Part shown: positions 14,601 through 25,370 of the stretch, one piece after another
How positions within the stretch are numbered: the first letter of the stretch is position 1
Layout of the letters: each line of letters begins with the position of its first letter
Source: Atrichornis clamosus
Lineage: Eukaryota > Chordata > Aves > Passeriformes > Menuridae
DNA: 64,000 bases
Assembly: GCA_013400975.1 (NCBI GenBank)
Contig: WBMZ01006404.1
Span: 62,001-126,000, forward strand
Reading direction: 5' to 3'
Translations under genes and position numbers: made by a program
Notes under the pieces: model-generated
The model's database searches: none
What the model saw: only the letters and a program-made list of their open reading frames with translations
Told to the model about the DNA's origin: nothing

Positions 14601-17040
14601 CATAACTTTCAGTCATTTAAGAAGCTTTATGGAGTCCCACTGTGTTTCATCAGAGAAGACCGTGGCATTGTTTGCTCCTGGTTTCATTCTCGGAGAGTCA
14701 CAGGAACATTGCCTTAGATTTGAGCTTCCTGGTCTCAGCTTAAAATTTTGGACCTAAAGCCCAATGGGAAATGAAGAGTAATGCCCTTGATCTTACAGAG
14801 TTGCACTGTAAGAAAACACATGGTGTAGGGTTGTGTTGACGAGGCACCGGAGTAACCAGGCTCAGCCCGGGTGAGCTGTTCTCACCCAGAGCTGGCTTCC
14901 CCAGACATCTCCGGGTCTGAAGGAACTGGACGTGGCAAAGCAGAGGGAAGACCCAGGCTGAGGTTCTGGTTTCATCACAGGACTCAGACTTGTTGGCATT
15001 TTAAGAGGATTAATATAAAAGTCTTGCACAGGCCTCATTTGTATTCTGCTGTTTTTCACCAGTGTATGAAGGGTCTGCATTTGCTCACAAATTCCCTTTG
15101 TGAGTTGAGCTGCCTCTGTAGCTCTCCTGAGGGTGACATGTGGAAAATGGAGTACCTGCATTTGAATTTTAAATTTCTTGTATTACATGGGAATTACTAT
15201 TACTATTCCTATACTGATAGTGCTTTAGAGTCACTAAATGCCAGGACTGGCTTTCTTGGAGCCAGTTTTACAATCAGCTCATATGCAGTGTCATAGCTGT
15301 GAAGAAACTGTCATGGAGGACTTTTCATATATTCAACCCCTGTTAATAGAGGGAAAATCATTTCAGGGGTTTTTTTGACAAGCAGTGTCTTTGTGGAAAA
15401 AATAATGTGTAATAAACACTGTGAGTGGGATGGCCAACCAGAGCTAAATGGATAATTCTTATTTTATATTCCCATACATTGCATGATTCACTTGGCAATC
15501 ACAAGATCTGATTATCTTTTAATACTCTTTTTCAGATGTGATAATGATATACTGTGCATACAAGTCAAAAATCATTGCCTTCACTAATAATGATTTTAAT
15601 TTAGTGAATGCATTGCAAAATATAACTTTTTTCATCTCTCTTCTAATTTTGAAAATACTTTTCATATGAATATTTGTGTTCTCACAAATCCTGGTATTAA
15701 AAATTACCCATTACTTTAATGTGTACCCTGATATCCACAGAGCAGAAAAACAAACCATTGGCATTTCTACTGCCAGTTGGTTATCCACCAACTTGTTCTG
15801 CAACAGATACAAAGAGCTGTGCCATACAGCCATGCAGGGAAACCAATTTAATCAGCATGCAGGGCAGTGTACTTGCCAGGTTTTTGTAATCTCATGACAC
15901 CTTTTTTTTTGGGGAGGATCAGCACAAGTCAGGCTGACTGTAAATTCAGAACACCTTTATTCATGGCTAATCTCAACATTTAGAGAGCACATGCAAAAGT
16001 AACCACTTAAGAAATTTATAGCTGTGCTTGGTAAGTTAGGAGGTATAAGAAATACAGCCGAGCCAGCAAGACTTTGAAGTTCTACTGTGATAGATCTTAC
16101 CGAGAGAATGTACTGCAAAGCTGTCGATAGCTGCTTGTAAACAGTAGAGCTTCAAATAGGAAAAACATGTTTTTTCCCCTGTCAGAATGGCACAAAGGCT
16201 TGGCTGAAGCCCTTGCCTGGCCTATCCATCTGGCTGATGTGAGAAATGAGGTATTGATTTTTCTGATACCATACAATCAGAAACTTAGAGGAGCCACAAG
16301 GCTACCAAACAATGCACAGTTTATTACACTCTAAATGAGATGTCGGAAAACTTTTGCAACACGTATCTTTTTATTTACCAAATAAAACTTGATTCACATT
16401 ATTAACCATAGAAATGTAGAACACACACTGCTAGATTTGCTTCTGGTGAGAATCGATGTAGTTAGAAACTGGCTTAAATGCTGCAGCTTCCCAGGCTACA
16501 GAGGATTTTTTCCCTGAAAGGAAATAATTCTTTTGCTAAAAATAAGCTGTAAGTATACAATTTTTCAGAATCACTCCACTGAACTAGAAACACGGTTGCT
16601 GCTCATTTCAAGGAAATATGTGCAGCCAAATCCATTGTGTACCCTTGAAATTTTCAATCTAAGCACCCAGAATGATCTCTTGTCTAGAAAAGAGTGTACA
16701 AGAGGAAATCAGAGTGAAAAATATAATTTATTATATATTGTATGACATTATATTGTATTATGAAATGACAAGGTAAAGTCAAGAGTACCTGTAGGTACTT
16801 GCAAGAAATTAAGATCTCAATATACAACAACATAAGATACTTCATTCTTTCTCCTCAAAGTGACTTAGCTACAAGAATCAAAACAGAATAGTATGAAGAT
16901 CCAGAAACACCAGTTGCAACGAGAACAACATGCTGCTGGCATCAGTAGCAAGTTCTCATTATTTTATCTCTTCTAGAGAGACGTGGTAGCTCAAAACTTT
17001 CTTAATAAGCCAAAAAGTCCCAGAGGGCTGCAGTTTCCCG
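11644..17040. other. Intergenic sequence, no gene recognised
   Basis: Contains a (CA)10 run at 12761-12780 and a pair of 18-base direct repeats at 13967 and 14096. The longest open frame here (141 codons, 14871-15296 plus) has no recognisable domain, begins in a short GC-rich patch and becomes low complexity near its end (NYYYYSYTDS), so I treat it as chance. Confidence 0.6.
12761..12780. repeat. (CA)10 microsatellite
   Basis: Ten perfect CA units, flanked by CATG on the left and TGCACGG on the right. A likely polymorphic locus. Confidence 0.95.
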
Positions 17041-18900
17041 TAAGAAAAATATTTTTTAATCACAGACCATGTCTTTTAATGATAGTCCAGCACTCACGTC
17101 CTAAGCATCTGTTCTGCTGACTACCATTACTTTTAATAGCCGTGGCATTAGCCTGTCTGCATTTAATGAGCAAGAGGATAAATAGGCCTTTTTCAGTTTC
17201 CAAAAGTGTTGCCAGTGAGAAGGAGAAAACACCAGTGGGACAGCCCCAGTGAAAGGCATGAGCCCTGGAGGGGCTGCAAGCCCCTGGCCCCCACGGGCTA
17301 CTGGCAGGGAGCTGCTCTGCTCGGAGCACTGTGAGAAAGCGATGCTGTTCCTGACAGGAGGTTTTCTGGAAGTTGATTCAGAGCAAGCCAGTTCAAAAGT
17401 GGGAACATTCCTCAGTATTCCCCCCAAAAAACAGACATAAATGCAGAGTGATCCTGACCCCGCAATCATATGGGAGGAGATAAAACATGAAAAACACAAG
17501 CCCAGCAATTCACATAAACAACCCTCAAAATGAAAGCTCGAGAAACAAGCCTCATCATATATTCATGTATCTAATGTGAAAAAAGCATGTGAGAGATGGA
17601 ATCCAACTCTGACCTGCACTAAGCTGAGAAGGTGGAGTGTGTGCAACCCCCTTGTCCGTGCCCCGGAGGTTTTTGTCAGGGCTGTGAACCCCATCCTGGG
17701 GCCTATGGTGGCTAACCAGGGTCTGTGGGTTCCTCCTGGGCACATCATGCACATCCCCTGTAACGAGGTCAGCAAGCCCATTGTGGCTTGAAACCCTGCA
17801 CCTTCCCACGCAGGTCCAAATTGGTTCTGTGCCACATGAAGGCAGGTGGGGGCTTCCTGTACCCCTGTCACCCTGGAAATATCCACTCAACTCATCAGTG
17901 TTTGCATACAGGTGTTAGGGAACAGGTTCTTCTTCTTAGCTGGATTGTATAGCTGGATTTTCTTCTTTGTAGGTGGGTCCTTCCAAAGTCAAGGAGGCAT
18001 GAGGTCTTTCCCAGGAACAGGAGAATAAATCTGCTGCATTTTTCACCTGAAATAATGTGTCCAAAACACACACTATGATGAATAGGCCTTCTATTCTCTT
18101 TTGCTGTTCAGGAGAGATCAGCTGTTTAGCTGCAACCTGTTATGTCCTGGAAAGCTTCACAGGACTTGTTTTCTTCTACTGAAGCATTTAATTCCTCTTT
18201 AAAAATTAATTATATCAATGAGAGGTTCATAAGAATATCTTCTCAGAATCATTTTCAGTGACATTCTTTGTCAATACGAAGTTCATTACAACTGACTTCT
18301 GATGACAGTTGTTTGATCAAGAATCCCATATGGCTTATAGCCACGATAGCTATGTGAGATCCAACTGGAAGTCCCTCTGAGCCAACAGTCGTCTAGTGTG
18401 CTCTCGAATAGGGGAGGATAGGGAGTGTGGGGTTACGTGTCAAAAGCTGCACACACACCCTCAAAGAACACCACAGCTTGGAGAACCCCAATACCCCCCC
18501 GACCAGCTCCTCCTGGGATGTCACAGGGGCCACTGACCCATGAAAGGCTCACCTCCACTCACCCGAGAGCATGATGACTGAGTGCCAGGAGTGGGCCAGG
18601 AACTGTGTGCCCACGGTGCCGGCACAGGGCACCAGGCTGTGTTGTCAGAGCTTGCCCCTGGCCAGAACCAAGCTAGACCAGCTGGTAACGGAGACACCTG
18701 GCCTGGGGGCCAAGGGGAATGCCTCTGGCAGTGGGTCACATGGATTCCTGGTCTGGAGGCAGGGAGCTGTGACAGGTTCCCCACTCCGGGACCGCCAGAC
18801 TCAGCACTCTCTAACAGGAAAGGTTTATTCCAACCCTTGCTTTTGAGCAATGACCAAAGGCACCTTCTAAACATATAGTTCAGGTCAGACATAACTGATG
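17041..18900. other. Intergenic region with GC-richer patches, no gene recognised
   Basis: Two patches (about 17220-17900 and 18370-18850) are GC-richer than their surroundings and have long frames on both strands (17101-17508 minus, 17555-17890 minus, 18521-18892 minus, 18582-18878 plus). Frames overlap on opposite strands, have no shared similarity or splice signals I can see, and fit the lower stop-codon density of GC-rich DNA. A strong short hairpin (AGGGGCT-gca-AGCCCCT) lies at 17269-17285. Confidence 0.5.
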
Positions 18901-21680
18901 CTTGTTTTGGCTGCCGTGAAGGCTTCAGCAGGAGCTAGGTGCTGAGCTGTCTAGCACATCCTGTCTCACACATTAAACCCAGTCTATTTGTTTGGGAGGT
19001 ATGCATGTGTTTGCATGTGTCTCAACTGTACTTCCAAAGAGAAAAAATGTATCAGGATGGCGTAGTTTCACCTCTTCAAACAATGTAAAGAAAGGCGGAT
19101 GCTTTACGTTCCCCACGACTTGCTGTCCAACTAAGGCATGCCAGGAGAATTTCTCTATTTTCCAGTCTGGTGTTACCCACTTCTATTGAGTTATTATGCC
19201 TTTTTTTTCCCCCTTTATCTTCCAGATTCAGGCCTAGGAAGGTATTTGTTCAAACTAGGTTTGACATCATAAGTAATTGAAATACACTAAGTGGAAGTTT
19301 TGATTGGCTGATTTGTACAGTCAGGAGAGTAAAGTGGTTGTGACCTTCTGGCTCTATCTTTGACAAGCATATAATTGGGAGGCAAGAGGGAAGCTTAAAA
19401 GCACACCAGTACATGGAAAATGAGCCACTTTTGCTTATGAAGACATGAGGTTGTTCTTCTAAATGGTCTCTCATTTATGCAATGTATAGTCTCTTTTAAC
19501 AGCCCTGTTGGCTTTTCCAGATATTCCTCAGTGGCTTGTTTGGTTAGGTTTGTTTTTAGTGGTCAGAGAACATGAAAGTAATGCAAGACTAATGAGTGGA
19601 AACATTGTGCATACAGTGCCAGGAACCTCAGTGGATAAACCTTGAGAACACAGGAAAACCAAGAGCAGGGAAAGGAAAAGGGAGGAGGAAAAATGCACAA
19701 GATGAGTATTTGTGTTGTTTTTCTGTCCCACTAATGGCCCTCAAAGAAAGGTGAGAAGTCCTTCACATAGAAGTGAAGTGAATACGTTCTTTGGGTTAAT
19801 TGTGGTGCATAATCAGCTCCTTTGTTGGTCCTTTGTGCTGCCTGTGAGTTCATGCCCTCTGCAGTTCAGTCACTGGCTTTAAATCTTCCATGTCAATGTA
19901 AATCACTTGTGATTTCCACAGAAAGGGTGGAGCAGGTTCCTTACCTATCTGTTATCACCTAAACATGGGAGGGACGCTGGTGAAAGCCACCATGATGCCA
20001 CTGTTTCTGCTCATCTGTGCTGATCCAATGCTTTCAAGTGATTTATTATTTATGGAGACAATTTTAGACCTAGTGTAAAATACGTTGTTCTTTTTGAAAA
20101 ATCAAACCACACTATATTAAGCATGAATTGTATAGAATTCTTTATATTGTTAGTTCTTGATGCATACTAGGAAATGCACTTTGCAACAGTCCTTGCAGTC
20201 TTTAGTGTCAATTTTTTATTAATGCTTTCCCAGTAATTCTGCATTTGTTTCTAATGTAGATTGGGAATAAAAAGGGAGCTCCTTGGCTACTAATATGACT
20301 TTTTTGAAGTTTTATGGATCTTAACAAAAGACTGCGATCCAGTGAATAAAAGTTACTTAGCAGTTATAAATTATATTAATATTTTATCCCATTTAGATGT
20401 TTTTTTAAATTAAAAATCATTTACTAAAAGATTGCAATTTTCCTGTAAGGCAGTATTTTAAAATGTATTTTGCAGTCCATTAATGAGATGGGCAAATGCA
20501 TGATCAGCTGCCATTCTGCTATTTGTTTGGCTCTAAATCTGTGTGCGTTGGCAGTGCTGACAAACTCTTGTCACTGGGCCCTTGGTCTGTGGCATTCAGT
20601 TCTCTGTCTCCTCAGAGGCGTTCACTAAAGGACATTTGAAAGTCCCAGCTGCAGGTCTTGATGGCACGTCCTTCCTCTTGTCCACCACATGCCTTGCAGT
20701 AACAGGAATGTCGGTGTCCTGTGCAAAAAGGGACTGAGCTAAAGTCAGCTCTAGGCTAAGGCACTCGGCTGGGAGGAGAGAGGGCTTGTCTTAATTGGAC
20801 TGAAAAAGAAGCACAGGGAAAAGGAAATGGTGGGGATGGGGCCAGAATTGTTTGCCGCTTTAATGGGGTAAGTATGTAAAGCTATACCATAGGCCATGTG
20901 GGAAAGCAGCATAGATTTGAGGGACTACTACTGTACAGAGATAAAGGTGCAAGTGGTTAGAAAGAGGAAATTGTATTCAGAGTGAAAAAGCAGTTTTGCC
21001 CCAAAATAGATGTAAATGAGCTTTCTGCTGTTTCAGGGGTTTGGAGTTTTTTTCTGGGTTTTTCTGGGAAGTTATTATTCTGACCATAAAGGAGGGAAAT
21101 TATATGCAGCCATACAAATAGGATCAAAAATGTGTTTCATTTGAACTTTAGCCTATGAACTAAATAGGGTGTGAATTAACTCAGGCTGCATAACTAAGCA
21201 GAGTTAGGAAATGTCAGCTATGTTAATGAGCAAGCAGACAGTTATCAGGGAAGCACTGTGAAAGTAATCTTCTTGCTAAGCCATTGAAGATAAACCAACA
21301 CATTGCATGCATCTGTAATTAGCAGCACCAAGGCACACAACTGGACCAACCAGACCCCTCTTTTCACAGCTGTGGTGTTTCAGTCACATGTCTGCAAGTT
21401 TTTCTTGTTCTTTGCGTCTGTAATTTTTTGCATCTCTGCCCCTAATTGAGCACTCTTTGAAAAGCTGCCCCACATCAAATGGATCCTATCCTTTGGGAGA
21501 CTTCAAAAGACACAGCCCTGACCTTTCTGACGTTACCAACCCAAGTTCACTCTCATAAACCAGAATACCTTCAAAACACATTTGACTTCTTTTCTTTTTG
21601 CATCAGTCAAACAAAATAGACTAACTTTATTTCCAGTCAACATAATTTTCTGATGTATATCTATTTATAGCCCCTTTGAA
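18901..21680. other. Intergenic AT-rich sequence, no gene recognised
   Basis: The section 20040-20480 is notably AT-rich and free of obvious repeats. No coding signal was seen. Confidence 0.6.
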
Positions 21681-21879
21681 CTTCATCCTGATGGAGAAGG
21701 TGATGGCAGATCCCGTCTGCACTGTGCCAGATATGACGTATAAGTGCCCCAACCACACTGAAAACCATGGATTAATAGCACATTTTCATTTAGCATGTGA
21801 ATAAATGTTTCAGGGCCTGAGTCTGCGAGAGACTGAATGCCTCCCATGAGAGGGCTGCTCATGATCCACAGTATTGCAA

Positions 21880-22263
21880 CAGATCCACAGAGTTGCAAAA
21901 GACAGTGTAAAACGACTCACCTCCAGGGAAGGTGCTTGGGTGTTCCCACCTGCACCCGAACATACATTAACTCATTGAACACTATGTTTCATGGGACCCC
22001 CACCAAGAAGACCAGAAGAAGACAAACAACAGGATGTCTACTGGATCCACAGGTGATGATATCTTTCTACTTGCTTGATCTATCTCTCTATCACTCTCTT
22101 TCTCTACCCCCTACCCCCTTTTCCTATTTCTCTCTCTCTTTCTCTCTCTACCTCACATTTACTAGTAAATAAAATCTGTACTACAGACTGGCATGTGGTC
22201 TCATTTGCACCTTAATTCGGGCAGAGGCATCCCTCTAATAATCATAATAATCATATCCTGACA
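21880..22263 (+). mobile_element. Avian endogenous retrovirus LTR (solo or partial)
   Basis: The 3' half looks like an avian ERV LTR on the plus strand. A pyrimidine-rich stretch (22076-22155) is followed by an AATAAA polyadenylation signal at 22168-22173, then gtctcatttgcaccttaatt and an AATAAT-rich end closing with cctgaca at about 22263. This order is the one I know from avian ERV LTRs. A TATA-like cgtataag near 21737 may belong to the same LTR, which would place the start further left, near 21690. I see no adjoining retroviral genes, so it is a solo or truncated LTR. The 5' border and target-site duplication were not resolved. Confidence 0.6.
22076..22155. repeat. Pyrimidine-rich (CT) low-complexity tract
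   Basis: About 80 bases, mostly C and T on the plus strand with CTCTCTCTTTCTCTCTCT at the right end. It is probably part of the LTR. Confidence 0.85.
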
Positions 22264-22745
22264 CGGGTCCTAAGATGAGGGAAAATCTCCACAGATTTTT
22301 CTGGTTCTTGGACCCACTCCCTGACGTGTGTTTGGTGTTTCCTTGGCTGGAGGTCATTGCCCCTCAAGACAGCAAGCAACCAGTTGACAGCATCTGTGCC
22401 AGCTCTCCTACTGCTGCCAGGTCTCCACGGCAGGAGGTTTCTGTCAGAACTAGGTGCTTTTGATCCAGTGCTAAGGATGTGGTTACACAACCACAGGCAG
22501 TGACCACTTCTTGAAGACCCTGAACCACAGCGCAGCAGCTGCCATGTGCCTGTCCCTAACCCACTGTAGGGCGGCCCACAGAGGAGTCAGCTGCACCAGG
22601 GCAAAGAAGGGGACAGCAGCATCCCTAAACTGCTCCTCCACCATCACCTGGCCATGTGTTCTTGCACCTTTGATCAGTTGTGCAATACATCTAAAGTTCA
22701 GCACCAAGACTTTTTCGGTCAAAGACACTTTTTCTACCTTGATGA
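22264..22745 (-). other. GC-richer block with open frames, unassigned
   Basis: Immediately right of the LTR the composition becomes GC-richer, with adjacent minus-strand frames at 22483-22728 (81 codons, containing EEQFRDAAVPFFALVQL and AAAALWFRVFKKW) and 22251-22490. I do not recognise the product. The amphipathic look recalls HEAT-repeat proteins that are amplified in birds (MROH-like), but this is a weak impression. A decayed gene fragment, unclassified repeat or chance frame are all possible. Confidence 0.2.
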
Positions 22746-24440
22746 AGTTTTTTAACAGCTGATCAATATCTGCAGTATTCAGTCAGTGCCATCTCAGGAT
22801 TTTCTGGTGTAGACCAGCACAGCACTCAGTAAATACACTATAAATTCACCTCTATGTTTTCCCCTGATCCTGCTTTCACTAAATCTGGCAAAAAAATTTA
22901 TTACCTAGTTCACTTGAAACCATTCCACATATTTACTTTTGAACACGAAAAGCATTTTGGTTACAGTGAAACCTCCGCTTCTCCATTTTATTACAAATGT
23001 CCATGTGTCTTAAGTTTTGATTCACACCAGGCAGGCAATGGCTGCAGTTGACCTTGTACTGATTGATTGTTCAGAACCCAGGTTTATACTTACTAAGTAG
23101 ATTAATGCAAAACTGTTGGAACACAGCTGAAGAACACAATAAAACACAGAAACTATTTCAAATACTAAATCAAACACAGTTTTGCCTTCACTAATATGTA
23201 ATATGGGCCAAATTCAGCTCTCTGCAGGATTTTCTTCTGCTGACCAGGTGTACGCAAGGATGTATTTCATATATGAACCTTAAATTCTAATAGCTAAAGA
23301 AATTCAAATTCTACAGCAGAGAAGCTTTATATGCGAAAGGATATTATCCACAAGAAGCAATTCAAATAGATGAAGCATGCAAAAATCACTTGAAAGTTAC
23401 ACAAATGACTAAAGCTTTCTATATAAGAAACAAAAAGATCACTTAAATGGGCCGTATAAATGTCTGAATATCTATAGCTTTTCTGGGAATTGATGAAGCA
23501 TTTTAAATTTTGGTATAAGAGGATTCAAGAAATTAGACCTGTGAGCATAAAGGTGCAAACTGGCCTTCTGGGCTACAGATTTTGGAAACTCTTTCTGTTA
23601 AAAAACCCCACAACTGGATTCTTGGTTTGTTTTAATCTGTATTCAAAAGGAAAACAAAGATAATTATAATTTCAGCAACCACTTACTCAGTTTGGTTCAA
23701 TTTCCAGAGCAATAGAAAACACAGATGAGTCTGAACTGTGAAAACTGGGACTAAAGTAAGAATTTCACTCCAAAATTTATCCAAATTCAATGACCTTAAT
23801 TGTGCAATTTATTAGGAATATATAAATTGCATGTTGTGGGAATGCATATATTTTAGGTTTTGTAAAGGGATGGTTAACACTGGCTAAAACCTCTAAAGCA
23901 ACATGAGTGATCTCTAGCCCAAGAAGTGATAAATTCTACATAAGAAAGCTTGGAAACATGGGAGAATTAAATCACCTGTTGTGGGAGCCATGCTGAGAGA
24001 GGCCAACACTGAAAGTGCTCTGCCAGGTACTGATACTGGTGCCCAAGGAGGAGATGAGGGCAGGAGCAGGACATAATTTCCATTATTGTGACAGGGATGT
24101 TAAAAGAAAGTGCTCTTGCTGCTGAGGCTGGAGGCTGCCCAGAGCAGGCAGTCCCTGCCACTCACACTGGTCAGTGTGCAATGTGTGTTTCTGCTGAGTT
24201 GTGGTGGGATCACAGGCTCTGTGGGCTGCATTTCTGTTTCCTTTGAAGGCAACAGCAGCTGAGCAGCCTCTCAAGTTTACCAAGTGAGGAAAGAATCATT
24301 TCTTCTTCACCTGCTGTGTTCTTCAAAGGAGCATCAGGGTCCATCAAATGTAATTATTACCCAATGGAAAATTAAAATGAATGAAAGAGACTAATTATAA
24401 AAAGATCATTTAAGTAATATCATTATTACCCCCCTCAGCT
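22746..24440. other. Intergenic AT-rich sequence, no gene recognised
   Basis: Unique-looking sequence with short chance frames only. Confidence 0.6.
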
Positions 24441-25370
24441 TGTCACCAGCAGTGTCTCCAAGGCCAAGTTTTCACACTGTTTTCATTAACTGGGCTTTGA
24501 CATCCATTTGTCACCAGCCTGAACCAGTTGGACGGGGGAAGAGGAGCTGCCCAGTCCAGGCCATGCAAGCACCAGCTCCAAAGCTACATCCACAGGCATC
24601 TCCACGAAGAGGTCCTGCAGAGGGAAAGCTGATCATGGGATGGGGCTTGTCCTCTGCTGACTGGGGAAACTTCTGCAGAGCTGCATGACCATGAAACAGC
24701 AAAGCAGTGAGAGGACTGCACTTAGAGGTGTGTCTGTGGGCACCCACATTTTGTCCAAGGCCGGTGTAAATGAGGTGAACACAAGCTTTTTGCCTTGGAA
24801 AGCAATGAAAGGGCCTGGCTTCTTGCCAGACACTAAGAACTTTTTGTCCCTGACTTGAAGGCAGACCTTACCTTTCCTGTGCTGTGGGTTGCACATGTTG
24901 GGGTGATACGGCAGCTCTTGGGACAGCATCAATCCTGCCCCCACATCTCTTTGCACTGACAAACCACGTGACTTGCAAAATCCACATACAGCAGCCGAAA
25001 GGGGAGGATTTGCCTTGCAAGGTTGCAAGAGGAGTCAGTGTGAGCTGGGCCATTCTGGTCACAGTTTATGGAGCACCCAACTACGCACAGCTGATAAAAA
25101 TAGCAGTACTGCACAGAGACACCTTTGGGTAGGGTGGTGCTCCCTCCACCTCAGCTGGACTGGTGCCTACAGCTGCCTCGGGGCAGGGTGCTCCAGCTGC
25201 AGTACCGTGCCTGCTTCGAAGGGGGCCAGGCCCAACCTGCATTGGCATGGTCCTAAGCATTTTTCACATTTTTACCAAAGGCACAAAGAAAATAAACAGG
25301 AAACTGCTGTGGTTCACTCAGTCAGAAGAAATGTTCAAAAGCAGCATCAGATAAGGAGCTTTTTGTAAAA
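24441..25370. other. GC-richer intergenic block, unassigned
   Basis: Long frames overlap on both strands (24633-25028 minus and 24973-25368 plus, each 131 codons). None shows a domain I know, and there is no start context, splice site pair or polyadenylation signal that would single one out. Confidence 0.45.

Noticed and set aside
14871..15296. 141-codon plus-strand open frame
   Set aside because: No recognisable domain, low-complexity end and no supporting signals; fits a chance frame starting in a short GC-rich patch.
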